Source: Atherinomorus stipes (taxonomy: Eukaryota; Chordata; Actinopteri; Atheriniformes; Atherinidae). From it: a DNA stretch of 64,000 bases. Positions 25,621 through 38,703 of the stretch are shown in pieces. A program made the translations under genes and the position numbers. Numbering within the stretch: position 1 is the first letter of the stretch; each line of letters starts with the position of its first letter. The DNA is taken from the NCBI GenBank assembly GCA_023101725.1, contig JALJCO010003012.1, positions 1,233,001 through 1,297,000 of the forward strand, in the 5' to 3' direction. The notes below the pieces were generated by a model. That model worked only from the letters and a program-made list of their open reading frames with translations, did not search any database and was not told the DNA's origin.

Positions 25621-27518
25621 ATATTTATAAGCAAACATCATTCTTATGACTCCAGGGGGGAAAAAAATAGCTACCAATAAAAAAGATATTTTTTAATTAT
25701 GTCCTAATGTGAAAAGCATTTATTTGAATTTCACATTTACTTTCATGATGTAAGAGCAACTGCCTCATTAAGGCTGGAGACACACTACACGACTTTTGGC
25801 CTAATTTTACCCTCGATTTCCGGTTGTGTGTAGTCGGCACTAGCTGGCTCTAGTTTTTGTGGATCTGTTGTTTGATCTGATGCTTGACTTTTAGTGAATA
25901 AGCCTTTTCTTGGACATAAAGTCAGCATCCAGAGTCCCTTTTTATCCGTTCATTTCCACACCAGCTGGTGTAAAAAGAAATATCAGTATAAAATAAGCTG
26001 ATGTTTGCAGAATTTATCTAACATACTCATCAAAACCCATTCATCATTGGAATATTGTCCTCTTTTTGTTCATCATGACTGTTTTTTAAATGTTTTTAGT
26101 GGTTTTACTTGATCATTTGTACAGTGTCCTTGGGTGTTTTGAAAGGCTTTATAAAATAAAACGTATTATCATTAAATGTAGCTGTACAGGTTATAAGCAT
26201 CTACTCGCCACCATTATTAGCCTGACATTTTTTAGTTTTAGTCTCGCAGATGCATCTGCATGCATATTAAAAAATGACAAAAATCAAAGCATGCAACATT
26301 CGGAGCTCATAAAGCACTTGCGCAAAAAAAAGCACTAATTACCCCTTTAATCATCCACCGTGCGCCAGCCAGACCAAAGCAGGGGGCGTGATGAGCTTTG
26401 GCTGCAGTATTGCTTGTTGTTCCACAACAAGGGACAACAACAAGAACTCGCTGTGAAACCCAGATACATGTATGCTCCAGAAGCCCTTAGCCTGAAACAC
26501 AGGGTTGCTATGGAAACCACTGAGCCCGCAAAAAGCTGTAATTATCAGAGATTTGGGAGATAGAAAAAGGTGTTCTTACACACAGAAATGCATTGATTTG
26601 TGCATGTGTTGTGTATTTAGGAAGATTAAGATGTTGTGATGAAGCAACAGTGAGAGGACCACAAAAAAAGATGAAAAAGGATGCCACTCAGGTTAACTAA
26701 TGATTCCTAGTCTCTAGATGAGTTGATGCCACCAGACTGACTGAGACTCACTCGTTACCCAGTGTGTTTCTCAAAGCCCAATGCAAGTCTTTGATGTGCT
26801 ACTCCCTCTCCTAGTATTCTGCTCCGTTCAGCCTTTCTATAATTACACATTATCTGCTAAGTTATTTCCTTAACTCACAGCCTGCACCGTACCGTCTTTA
26901 TTAATCCAATTCCCTCACACGGCAACAAACAAACCTTAGCTTCAGTTAAATAAGTAATTATGTAAATTGATTACACTCTATAACTGAAATTGAAAACAAC
27001 AACAGCATCAGCAACAAAAAAGGACAAAAGCAAGTCAAACTAATGTACGTTACACAGCTTGGAGTCGTGATTGTTTTGATCAATATTTGATGGCTGGAGA
27101 CCGATATAATTTCAAATCTCATAAGGCTCAATAAAGGTGATCACCAATTAACTGTTTAAGCTGATAAAAACATTTAACAGGTTGAAATATAGCAGTAGAT
27201 CCAGAATTCTCTACTTAGCTATCATGATCCAAACAAGATTAGTCAGAAGTGATTACATGTTTGCATAAGTCGTAAATTATCTCTAATTGAAGGGAAGACA
27301 GGACAGTGGAAGAGAAATGAGTATATATAATTAGAGGTGACATGACTGAAGGGCTTCCAGTTCCTCTGGAAAAGACAAAAACAACAAAAAAAAAAGCTGG
27401 AGACTAAAGCTAAGAATTAAACAGCAGGTGTTAAATCCATGAGGTTTGAAATGTCACAATATGTGCACTGATGACAGGAGAAGGGATATTGCTTCTCAGG
27501 AAAGTCGTAATTACTCAC

Positions 27519-27669
27519 CAATAAGCTCCTTGTTCCTGATGTCCAGGGCCATGTTTCTGAGAGCGGTAGCAACAGCACACACCACTTTGTCGTTGTCTAT
27601 CCTCAGCAACTCCACCAGGATAGGAAGGCCTTTCTCCTTACGGACAGCAACCCGAATGTACACCGACCA
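27519..27669 (-). CDS. ctnnd2: delta-2 catenin exon E (armadillo repeat)
   Basis: Internal exon of 151 bp (50 codons plus one base). The acceptor is ccttatcag and the donor the strong consensus gtgagt. It encodes [33 protein letters not shown] and [16 protein letters not shown], the last Gly split one base to two. The sequence is almost identical to mammalian CTNND2 as I remember it, with conservative changes only (Ala to Val, Val to Ile). This repeat is among the most conserved parts of the subfamily. It follows exon D in phase 0 and hands over to exon F in phase 1. Confidence 0.96.
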
Positions 27670-28515
27670 CTGATAAGGAGGGAACAGTTTTACCATAAAC
27701 AGAACACAGGGGTAGTAGTAGTACAGTTAAATGGTCAGTGAAGCTCCTACATGTGGGAGTTTAAATGAGTGTGGCCAAAATGCAATTAAACACAAACCAC
27801 TTTAATAAACATTTAAATAATTAATTAGATGTTTATTTGATTTTGGGCCTTTTCTGTCCCTGATGAATTTTAAGAGAAAATCTAAATGTACATATTTGTT
27901 TTAACAACCAGTGGACACTGTATAAAATTTCTCATGTCTGTCTACACTGTAAAATTACAGTTGCTTAATCAACATAGCATAATGCCTTTGACATTGAAAC
28001 TGCAATATTCATGGTGAAAAACTGGCAGCTGGAGTTGATTATTCTTTGTGCACTATCTAAAGCTCTTTTCACCACAAAATACTTCCTTTTCTTAGCTGTA
28101 TCCCCCATTTTAATGGAGAATTCAAGTGAATCTGGTGTCGGCTCCAGTCGATGTTTAAGAAAAAAGAGTTTGCTCCAATCCACAAGTTCATCCCAACAGA
28201 GTGCTACGCCCTTAGCTCTGTCATTGGTTGGAGACAACATGCAAATCTCCGCCCAGAAACATCCTGAACACACCAAAACAAAGGGAAACACCGAAATACA
28301 GTCAGGGGAGAGGGAGTTGCAAACAAAACTCACTGCCACACGAGAGTAGAGGACCAAAGGTGTGAATTGAGCCACATTTCACTCACACAAGTCTAGTGTT
28401 ATTTTGGGGGGGGGGAAAACTCGACTCTACCTTTAATATACAATTAGTGATTTCTTATCATATTTGACAAAAATGTCTAATCCACTTATTATTTTTTTAA
28501 AATATGTGTCTGTTC

Positions 28516-29152
28516 CTTAAAGCCAGAGTTGGTATGCTCAGAAACACTTTTTGTCATACTGGGTGAAATGGTCCTTCCATCCTGACAGCAGTCAATACAT
28601 CATGTATTCATAAAAAGGAAGGAAAAAAGTCAGACCTCTGTGAGGGCTGCAGTTCTGTAAAAACTCTGTTTAACCCCTGCCACTCGCACCAAAAGGCGAA
28701 ATTGGTAATTCTCAACTTATAGAAAGAACAAATCGATGCCTTTATGTCTGTCTCTGTCCCTCTCCTCTAACCGTCCCCCACGTGACCCCCCTGTGCGCCG
28801 CTCACTGTAAACAAATATAGCTAGCGGACTGCTACCCGCTGCTACGCCAACAAAACAAAACAACAGAGAAGGGACAAAGAGACAACGTCTCGGAGGCGTT
28901 GACGTTTGCACTGAGGACTTTTTACACCGCAGTTTGGAGTTGGAGGTGAGTGGATTAAAGCTTTTAAAAACATGATTTGTCAACTGTTTGCTAGCACGCT
29001 AACAAGCTATCCACTTGGCTGTTATTGTTAACCTGCTCGTCAAACATCGGCGCACACGTTCCTGCGCTCTGAAGGCGTGGTTTCAGGTGGTGTGTTTTTT
29101 TAAAATGTCGCTTGTGCAATCTGTTTTTCCAGCATTGCCAACTTCAACTTTA
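28516..29152. mobile_element. Candidate MITE with CpG-rich core
   Basis: Left ttaaagccagagttggtat and right attgccaacttcaactttaa are imperfect inverted repeats. The core (about 28770-28950) is GC-rich. Boundaries uncertain. Confidence 0.45.
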
Positions 29153-29571
29153 ATATTGTGGTCATTACCACCATGTTAAATGTTTTTAGATCAATAAAGT
29201 GCCTGTGTCAGTTTGTGCTGCAACTCAAGCACATGCTAGGACAGAAGAAAGACAGACATTTTAAATATTGGAGCAGCAATTTTTTCCCTAATTTATACTG
29301 ACAAGTTGCATGGCTTTTTTTTTTCGCATCATTACCAAACAGTTTATAGTTTACAGATAATTAAAGATTTGGGGGTAAAAACTTTATATAAAAAACATTG
29401 TAAAGCACTATCTAGCTAAAAGATCATTTATGCTAACTACCATTTTAGCACAGTTAGCTAAAAACTGTAAAATGTCATTACCATTACATGTCATTGCCAT
29501 CATGCTTGTGGAGACATTTTATAGGGAATCTGCCTAAAAGAACCATTTTTGAAAAATAAAATCTTAAAGGC

Positions 29572-30061
29572 ACAGTATGTAAGAATTACTGACATCTAGT
29601 GGTAAAGATGGGTATTTGAAAGAAAATATGTTTTCTTTCAAACGACTTCATATTCAAAGCACTGTTGTCAATGTACGGTGGCCGTTAGTGGCCAAAATTA
29701 TCCCAGTCATAAAGATGTTTTCATCTCCAGTGGTCTCAGGTATAGCTATGACTGTACTATGAACAACTATCTTTTGTATCTTTTAAGGTATCATTCACCC
29801 CAACAGCAGTTTTAAAGTTCAGAGGGTTCTCACTTCACACACATTGTTTTGCCCATTCAGGGACACCGTAGTAAAAATGGTGGAACAAATTTGGCAGCCT
29901 CAACATGTGCACCACCCAGCAAGTAGAAATACATGACTCATTCTAAGAAAATAAACATTTAACAGCTGTTGTAGTGCAGTGATCACACATCAATAGAAAC
30001 AGAGTTTTGAATTATATATCACATTTTTCTGCCATTTACCTTTGATTTTTTTACATACTGT
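29572..30061. mobile_element. MITE, CAGTATGTAAG termini, copy 1
   Basis: Left end acagtatgtaagaattactg, right end ttacatactgt. The interior is shared almost collinearly with 56414-56933 (ctagtggtaaagatgg, gtggccgttagt, gggacaccgtagtaaaaatgg). Confidence 0.75.
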
Positions 30062-31922
30062 CAAATTAATTGACATTAATGGGACATTTAACATTGACTT
30101 TAATTCGTGACTGTCCCGTCATGACATCAGTCCATCGCATGTGGTTATTTGCACTTGATTTTCTGAGAGGGAAGTGCTGCTGTAGGAAAAGAAGGTAGGG
30201 AAAAGGCTGAGAGAGTTCAATCTGTGAGGTTGATTGGAAGATGGTGCAATAAGGGGGCAATATGAGAACAGCTAAGGGATTACAGTGATTTGCCCACATG
30301 AACTAAAGTGAGGAGTTTTCAGCTTGGAGACCACTCCGTGCTCCCTCAGTAACTATCAAGGTAAAGCTTAAGTGGACCACTCGACCCAGAATGGCTCAAA
30401 TGGTGCTTGCCTTATGTATGAGCCGAAGCTGGAGGAAGAAGTAAATGCTTAACTGTAACCAAGAAGGGATATCAGTAAATTAGTGTGATGTTGATGATTT
30501 GTGACATAAGGACCATTTACTTTTGCAGACTGTTAAGCTTAGTTAAATTCACACTATTGTTTATCTTTCAGGCCAAAAATGGGGAAATTATGTTTCATAT
30601 CATCATTTAAGAAATCATTCATCCTTGCGGAGAAAGGATCCTGCGTCTTAGCCAAGACTTAAATGTGCAGAGTGCTGCGTCTGCCAGCATTGTTAGCAGA
30701 CAGAGGGAGCTTGCTTAGAGGAGGCATGTTGAGTGACACCTAAATAGAAAATGCGATATCCTTAAGACCACCTGCCCCCACAGTTTCCTCCTCTTCCATT
30801 GATTTTTCTAGAGCACTCCTCTTTCTCGCTCTGACTCTCTGTCCACTTTCACATCAACGGAAATATCATCAAATCTAAATCAGCCACACACACATCCCAC
30901 AAACATCTCTGAGGCTGATGATGTACAATCTTAACCACAATCCTCGTCATTCACTTTTGAGTTTAAATTTCATCAGATAGCAAAGCTATAACAACTATTT
31001 TACTCTGTAAAAAAAAAAAAAAAAATCCAAGCACAATTTTCATCAACTTTCCTATTTATTCTGCTTATCACCACATGACCGAAATATATGTTTTTAAGGT
31101 CATCTTGAGGTGATACCATCACACTCTCCCTTTTACCCTTATATAAACCTCCCTCAAGGCAAAAGCTGCCTTCACAATACCCTCTAATAAGACCACATGA
31201 GTCATACATTATTACAACCTAGCTGCCTCTATCAGTCAGCGGCTGCTGAACTGTATCTACTCCCTGGAGTATTGAGTTTTAGAGCATTTAAATCATAAGT
31301 AATTGCATTGCTTTAGTGTATTCTGTATTACAAATAAAACACAGGACTAAGCTGGATTGTAAGGCGGGAAGTCATCGTCAGCAAATGCAACTTTGCTTCA
31401 TCTGACTGAGTCTTGAGTGAGACTGAGTGGAATTTACTCAAACTAAATAAGCCACTGAATTTTAATCAGGAACTCATCTAAACTTCTCTAATGTCCATGT
31501 TTACTTGACCACTTTGAAACAGTTCAATGGATACATGCCCGCCTTGAAAATGCATTTAATTTACAGCTTCCTGCTTCTATTCCTACATTATGTTTTAAAC
31601 TAAATCCAATTTTGGGGATTGATAATGACTAATGCTGGTATGGAAGCAGAAGACTGCACAAGTATTGCTACAGTCGGGATGTGAAGGAGTTCTTGGCAAC
31701 AGGCACATATAATCACACGCTTGGTTGGACACATTCAGTCGGACAAACACACTTAAATCATCTGTGCTTCATGTACACAAACAATTTACCTGCTCAAAAA
31801 ATACTCCGTTACAGATTTTTTTTCGTGCAGTTTATGTTAGTTACTAATAAATTGTTTTATATACATAAATAAAAAGTAAAAATGTTCATATTTTGTGCGG
31901 TAGCTTTGAACTTCATAGTTAC

Positions 31923-32096
31923 CTTCCAGCTGCCTGCAGCCAGGTTCTGCAGAGCCCCGGCTGCCCCCTCCAGGGTGTCGGGATTTGAGCATTCTGAAAG
32001 CAGGGTAAGGTAAGGCTTGACAATGGTGGGGTGCCACAACATCTGAACCCCTTTTGGGGGCTCTGCCGTCTCTGGAAAGGGGCCCACCCCATCCCA
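31923..32096 (-). CDS. ctnnd2: delta-2 catenin exon D (armadillo repeat)
   Basis: Internal exon of 174 bp, 58 codons, phase 0 at both ends. The acceptor is ctgtcttacag and the donor gtaact. It encodes [33 protein letters not shown], then [19 protein letters not shown] and ends in SWK. The [18 protein letters not shown] segment is diagnostic for CTNND2; from memory, PKP4 has SLQNLSAGNWK at this place. Reading directly after exon C gives the expected polylysine-to-WDGVGP junction, so no coding exon is missing between them. The armadillo superhelix formed here contributes to the cadherin-tail groove in related structures (family knowledge). Confidence 0.95.
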
Positions 32097-32484
32097 CTGT
32101 AAGACAGGACACAGACCAGGAGAAATATTTTTATGTCTAATTCTACTCATGAAGATGCAGCTGATCTAATCATTTTTAAAGCATTTACAGAACTTTATAT
32201 TTTGCTAATGTGATGAGTGTGAAGGATCCTGTAAGCATTTAGCCAAATAGGTACACACTACACTCAGCGCTTGCAAACACACCAGGCATTTTCCCCGGTG
32301 GGCTGATGTGGTTTTCTTTTGAGCTGATAATCTATTTTTGGTCTGACTGGTCCACAAAACCCAGTAGATCAGTGGCCCAACTAACACTGGGGTGGCCAAC
32401 TAAATTTTTTTCAATAGCATCCCCTGTACCTGAGTAATTCAGTCATCCAAATAGTCAGCAAAGGACTGACGCCCCATCCCTTTT

Positions 32485-32900
32485 CACTCGCTTACTCAAT
32501 AAGCGTTAGCAACATTACACAACCAGCTAACGGTTAATAAACATTAGCAAATGTTTAAATAGCTTACAATAGGAGGGAGGAGGCAACCTCCTCAGGGCTT
32601 TTGAGCTCCTTTGTTTCCTTCACCTTCATCCTGCTTCGTTTTTTCTCTGCTTGAATTAGAAAAATGTAAGTAAAATGCTATTTTTACACAGAGCAATCAA
32701 GCTAGCAACTCCTGAGCTAATGCTAATGGCACAGAATCTTTTAGTGTAGATATTGACATGGTAATAAGTTGTAAATATTTATATATTTTGGACAAATCAA
32801 ACTTGATAAAACAATTATCTACATGCTATAACATTTTTTCTTTCAGTAAATCTACCATTTTTATTCAGCACAACTCTAGATCTTCTGTGAATGTATTTTT
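32485..32900 (-). repeat. Dispersed repeat, uninterrupted copy
   Basis: Its reverse complement matches the sequence on either side of the hAT insertion at 44918-45827 (attagcattagctcaggagt, gttgctagct, gctctgtgta, then aatagcat, gagctcaaaagcc). It therefore serves as an empty-site paralogue for that insertion. Confidence 0.7.
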
Positions 32901-33189
32901 TTTTATTTTATTATTATTATTTTTTATAAAGCAAAAGATGTAGCTATGACCTTTAAGGTATCTTACTGTACCTGCTAAATCACTGCATGGTTTAATGATT
33001 TTAAGGAGTTACACAGTTGATTTTCATATTTAAGGGAGCGCAAAGACTTGTCGTGTGCACAATCATATATAGGCTGGTCTTGCTAAAATGCCAGGGATGA
33101 GTTTTTGTGATTACTAAACTAAGGTAATCACTAAAACACGAACGGTATTAAATCTCCATTCTAATGGCTGGTGTTTGGTTTAGACCATT

Positions 33190-33585
33190 GTTTCTCAATT
33201 CTGGGCCGTTTCTCAGTCCACGTACTTGTGCGTCCTTTCGGGCTCGTGGACTCGTGAAACGTCAGATAAAAGACCAAGAACAATGAAGAATGGAAATGAT
33301 CGCTCAGGTTCGGCTGTTGGAGGCGGAGGAGGTAAGAGGAGGGTGCGCGTGTGCAGGTGCATGCTGGGATTTATATCTGGCCATGTACGCACGAGCCTCC
33401 TCTGATGCATGCTTGGTAAAATGGGCGGAGGAAGTTTTCATTCGGGATTTCCAGCGTACTTGCAGAGAAGTGAACTTTTTAATGGAACATGACTTAGACC
33501 GCAGGTGATGACGTTTTACGAGTCCACGAGCAAGCAAGTATGCACAAGTACGCATACTGAGAAACGGCCCAGGATTGAGAAATAC
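33190..33585. mobile_element. MITE with long termini, GGGCCGTTTCTCAG motif
   Basis: Left gtttctcaattctgggcc then gtttctcagt; right actgagaaacggcccag then gattgagaaatac. Inverted similarity extends about 80 bp inward (ctcgtggactcgtgaaacgt against acgttttacgagtccacgag). CpG-rich, about 396 bp. Confidence 0.8.
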
Positions 33586-35752
33586 TGGTTTAGTCAGTTC
33601 TGGATGGATGCATGGCTGTGCAACGTAGAACGCAAAAAAGAAGAGTAAATTAAAAATATATAAATAGCCGGTTTTAACATGCCAAGTTTGGGAAAAAAAA
33701 AACCCAAACCAAAACAAAACAAAAGCAAGTTCATTAATAATATCACTTGTGGTAATAAATCTCGCCAAATGCTACACAATAAAACTTTAAAGAATCATTC
33801 AGCATCGGCCAAGAAAACTGCTCCCCAACGGCTTCCCTGCAGGGTGTGGGAGTACATCTGCATATTGCTGCAGAAAGGTAAGGGTGGGGGGGGGGGCGCT
33901 AGGCTACTTCCACATACCATTTATTTAGTGTCCCTATGTTTCCTAAGTGTTGTAGGATTCAGTCTCATCCAGCTCAATCTTCCATTTTCCAGTTTAATGA
34001 ACAGATTGCCACTATCTCTTATCGAAGTAAAATTACATACATGAAACCTACAGATCACTTTATATTCGTGTCTAAATCTGGAAGAGAATGTTCTGTTTAA
34101 GTAAGACAGACCTCACATCCAAAAATGAATGAAGCAAAAATTTTATCCATGGAAGTGGCTCTTATGTAATTTCCTGTCTAACTGTAGAGAGGGATGAGGA
34201 AAGGCAAAAGACAAAAGATGTGACTGAAATGAAAACAGAATTTGAGAGACTTTGCCATCTTTCTCCAACCTTCTCCATTATAATAGACAAGATCCCTGGA
34301 TCTCTTTGCCAGAAGACATGTCCAAATCTTTTCAGTGTTGGCAAAAAAACCCCCAAATATCTCTTTTCGTCTCCTCTTTGACTTATATTTTTTCCTTTTA
34401 TGGTGTCCCTCTTGTTCCTTTTCCTCTAACTGTTTTCTTCCCCTCATTTCTCCTTCCTGCTATCTCACTCTATTTCCATCCCTTTCTCTATCCAGTTCTG
34501 TTTTTCCATCTCTTTATCGACCCCCTCGGCTCTGCTCTACTGATTCCCCTCCTCCTCTTGTCTCAAGATAAACCAGGCTGTTGCTGTCGAGCTAGTGAGA
34601 CAGAATTTTCAGGTTTTCATCTATACATAGATCCTCTGATCATAAAAATCAAAAGCTTTTCACAGTTTTGAAGAGTGGAGAGGCCTTAAAACAAGCAGGA
34701 TCTGCTTCCTGGACACAATGCAAATGTATTTTACATATGGTTCATTTGTGTATCTAAAATTCTGTAAAGTCTATCATCAATTATATGAAACAATTCCAAA
34801 CATTCTGTCTTGTTCTCTTCGGTCTTTTTTGTAAAGTCTTACACGAGTCTTACAGTGTCGGTGAAGTAAATTACATACACACTTGATTTGAAAGCTAGCA
34901 AGAAAAGTACAGTAAATGCTCTGAAGTTCTTGCTGTAGTTCAATGGCAACAATATCAGAGCTTTTGAATGCATTTCAGAACAAAAACTTCCTCCATAACG
35001 ATTTTTTAAAATATCAGAGATAGTAAAAAACAAAACGAAACAAAAAAAAAAAACAGTGTGTGACTTGAGTCTATTAGGAATGTTTAGGTCCATTCCCGGC
35101 TTCTACACTGATCCCTGGCCTTGCTGTCTTAACCTCCAATAAATGATTAAAGAGACAACATTACAGTCCGTCTCCCAAGACCACTCTTTCTCTCCCCTTG
35201 CCTGGTGTCTCTTGAATCAGATCAGATTCAGTCTCTTGGTTCCGTTCCCTCACGTTCAGCATTTCTCCTCTCTGTGTCTGTGACTATCTACTAATCCTCT
35301 GTCTCTTCTTTGAAGCAAATGTATCCCCCTGAGTTCTTTTCAGGAGCAATTTGTCTGGATCTGATGATGATATATCACTCATTGTGGCAAAAAAAAAGAA
35401 ACAAAAAGATTAATATGCTTTCACTAACTGCAATCAATATCCTGTGAAATCTCTATCAGACAGAGCCACAGTGTTGACATTGTGTCATAATGGCCTGTTT
35501 ATTTCTGACCACATGTCTTGAAAGTATGGTCATCTTTTAACTTTCTGCAACATATTTTATCTGGAAAATTTTCCCAAATGATTCTGGTGGAGCCTGTTAT
35601 AGATAATGTTGTTTTCTGTGATTCTCATCCTTGTTTTCTATTATTTACCAAACATCCCTTTTGAAAACCTGTTTGCTTCACTCATATGTTCCTGCTTCAG
35701 CTCTTTTATTGTACTCTAACTTTGGAACTTTATTACTCAGTATGTATACCTG

Positions 35753-36126
35753 AGGTCGACCAATAAAGATTTTTAGGGCCGATACTGGTACCAATATTTT
35801 CTCATCAGCCTCAGCCAATATTTGGGGTTGATACTGCATTTGACTCACAAATTAATATAATAAAGGATACAATAAAACTAATTTTACAACTTTTTTTAAA
35901 TATAAAAAGTACAAAGCCCTTTAAATAAATATGTAGCAGTGCTCTAGTAAACAAATATTAAATAGAAACATTAAACTTGCAATAAATATATATTTTAAAA
36001 AGTCTGTAAATTATGCCGAGTGGAGGTATTGGCCAACACACCCGACGTATCAGCTGATGCCAATATCATCAAAAAAAACAAATATCAGCCTAAAATATCA
36101 GCTGGCCGATATATCGGTCTATCCTT
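35753..36126. mobile_element. MITE with GGTCGACC terminus
   Basis: Left aggtcgaccaataaagattt then agggccgatactgg; right tatcagctggccgat then atatcggtctatcctt. Imperfect inverted ends of a known fish type (from memory). AT-rich interior. Confidence 0.65.
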
Positions 36127-36867
36127 AATGTACACATCTTTGTGCACAAAATGAGGAGGAAAAAAAACCCCTCAATATATCACTAGAGAATTTCTCTGAA
36201 TTCTACAATAAATATATTATATATCTTCTTTAATTATATATGTGTTGCAGTGCCAGCACCATCCTGTTAAACTACTCTTGGATTAAAGAAAACTAGGAAC
36301 CAGATAACAAGATGGTGTCTCATATATTTGAATTAAAGCTGCTAAAAGATGCTCAAAAATGTTCTCAGCTTTCTGTGTTGTACCAGGATGCTGTGCAACG
36401 TGCACTCTTTATGCTGTCTTGGGCCAATGGCAAACTAATTTATTAGTGCAGGGTTCATATTGTAGGAAAATCCCAAGATCAAGATACTTAGCCTGTGAAA
36501 AGTGAAAACAAAAATGAATCTGTCTCCACCGATCTTTGTCAAACAAACATTACCAGGAAGCAGGAAGTTCACTTCTTATTCCCTAAATATCTGACATTTT
36601 GGCTCTGTTTGGGGTTTTGCTGAAGCTTTTTCTGCTATTTCTAAAGTAAACTTTCTGATAAACAGCCTTGTCCTAATAATCAATGTTCTCTACAAAAGAA
36701 GTTCTTCTTCCAGTGCTTTGTTTAATCTTCGGTCTTGGGATTAAAACTGAGCATGTCAGGTAAAGACCCTCCTAAAATCCTGAAGGTCTCTTGAAATTCA
36801 GTTAAAACTAACCATCTGTAGCTGTAGTACACCAGGAACTCCTGCTGAGTACTGGGTGAAGAGCCAA

Positions 36868-37080
36868 GCCAAGCCAACTTTATTTATAGAGCGCTTTAAA
36901 ATACAGCAGTGCTGACCAAAGTGCTGAACATAAAGACATTAAAAGACATAAAATTCAACAATAGAAGAAATAAAAAAAGTAAAATTGCAATAGGTACAGA
37001 AATAAGAAAATTAAAAGTGAAGTTAAGATCTCTGTCAGATTTTGAACAAACCTTTAAAAAAGGTCCTGTAAATGTCATTC
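36868..37080 (+). repeat. Short retroposon-like repeat tract
   Basis: The string aagccaactttatttataga, then gcgctttaaaatacagcag and ctgaccaaagtgctgaacat, is a widely dispersed fish repeat (from memory), followed by an A-rich segment. Confidence 0.55.
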
Positions 37081-38703
37081 AAACGAAGATTTCGTTGTCA
37101 GAACTGCATATCTTTTGCATCGGACAGCTTAATCCAGTTTTAATAATAAAGCTGATTTGTTTGTAATTCTCAGTTTTCAGTAATTATGTAGCCTTTAAGT
37201 TAAATATTGCTTCTTGGACAAGTGTGCATCATTACACCGTGGCATGGATAGTCTGGCCATAACATCAAAACCCCTGCAAAGCCTTGCACTGCTCCTGGGG
37301 GCCTGAGCTCATTACCTATTGATGATTCTGGATTAATAATGATTTCTGTCTCCAGACTTAAAACTGAACATGGAGAGCCTGCTTGTAATTTTCATGAGCC
37401 ACATATGTGGAACAAACTATAAGAGAACTGCAAGTCTGCTGCACCTCTTGCTATTAAATCAATTCTTGAGATGTTCCTGTTTACCTCTACATTTGATTTA
37501 CTAAATTAATTTCCTGGGCCTTGATGAAAAGCACTCACTGCACTAAACCTTTTTACTCTGTTTAATTTGTTTTTATTTTTTTATTTGTTATATATGAGAG
37601 AAGATATTGTTGTTGCTTCACTTTGATGTTTTATGCACATATCAAACTCATGGATAGTTTCTTCCCATATGCAGTAATCTCTCTGAACAAAGATAATAAT
37701 TCCCGATGCAGTTTTAACCCTTTATGTTCATTTTCTTTTTACATTTCATTCACTACAACTTTCTTTTTATTGTTGCACTTTAATCTTCTATTTTATTTAT
37801 ACTTTTATCCTCTGTATTGTATTGTTTTTGCTTACCGCATGTTGTGTTGAAATGTACTGTATTTACAATGCAGAAGCTTTGCTCAATTCTTGTAATTTTT
37901 GAAAAGGGCAATGCAAAGAGAGAAATCCATTCATTTAAATAACTTGTTTGGTTTGTCTATATTTGCCTTGACTTTCAAATATTCTAGCGTGGCAGGAGTC
38001 TGTAGGTCAGATCATACATACTATTTTCCAAGGCAGCCCATTTTCAAGACAGTTTTAGAGACCGTGCTGCACAAGTGGTTTCTACATGCCTCTTTCAAGA
38101 TAAGTTGAAGTGCATAACCATGGGAACAGAAAAGTTGTTTAGCAGCTGGATCAACAGATTAAGCTCTTCAAAACCAAAATAATGAGTGAAAAAACACTAA
38201 ATCCCACACAAGCTGAAGAGGAAATGAAGAAGATGCAAGGCAGGAGCAAGAGAGAAAAATGGAGGAAATAAATTAAAATCAATGGGCAATATGAGATTGA
38301 TAGCTAATAAATAGATGAGCTGGAAACATTAAAGCAAGGAGTACAGAAAAATCAGTATTATATGTTGCACTGAGATATATGCTGCAGGAATACATCGCTT
38401 ATGTGTATACACTCCGTAAAAGTAGATTTTTGACATCAAAGTTAGTAGAAATTTTAAAGGAGGATGTGTTGCAGCTCCCTTTAATAACAGATGATGTCAT
38501 CCTGGACATGCCACCATATAGGAGGAGACCTGCGTATGGGACATTTAACTGCCAGCAGTGAGTTTTTGTCAATGTTATCTACCCAGAGTTTCTGGTGGTC
38601 TGGAAGCAGTGTGGGAAAACAGTGTGTTCAGTCAGAGGCTTCTTCAAGTATGTTACGATACAGAAATGTAGAGGAGGTCATTGCCATCCGGAACAAGACT
38701 TAG

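Larger units (their letters stand above)
5494..27518 (-). other. ctnnd2: ctnnd2 intron E/F, 22 kb
   Basis: The largest intron in the window. Recognised content: MITEs at 5674, 6283, 14865 (with a nested one at 15374), 17833 and 21595, the Tc1 element at 8492-10063 with its nested MITE, the RTE-like and nested hAT-type complex at 11335-12825, a second Tc1 fragment at about 20770-21075, a GT microsatellite near 22711-22744 and a hAT-like foldback relative at 25015-25620. Segments 6840-8400, 12830-14860, 15960-17820, 18470-20700, 22150-25000 and 25630-27510 have no feature I can name. Confidence 0.85.
27670..31922 (-). other. ctnnd2: ctnnd2 intron D/E, 4.3 kb
   Basis: Intron between exons D and E. 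A candidate inverted-repeat element lies at 28516-29152 and a MITE at 29572-30061. Segments 27670-28510 and 30065-31920 hold nothing I can identify beyond a poly-A run near 31008-31026 and a short poly-G run near 28406-28415. Confidence 0.85.

Noticed and set aside
27965..28375. Open frame of 136 codons on the minus strand near exon E
   Set aside because: No similarity to catenins and the exon chain D to E is already complete in phase; treated as intron.
33304..33768. Open frame of 154 codons on the minus strand
   Set aside because: Overlaps the MITE at 33190-33585 and low-complexity sequence; no domain.
34252..34671. Open frame of 139 codons on the plus strand, Ser/Phe/Leu-rich
   Set aside because: Pyrimidine-rich intron DNA produces hydrophobic translations; no family resemblance.
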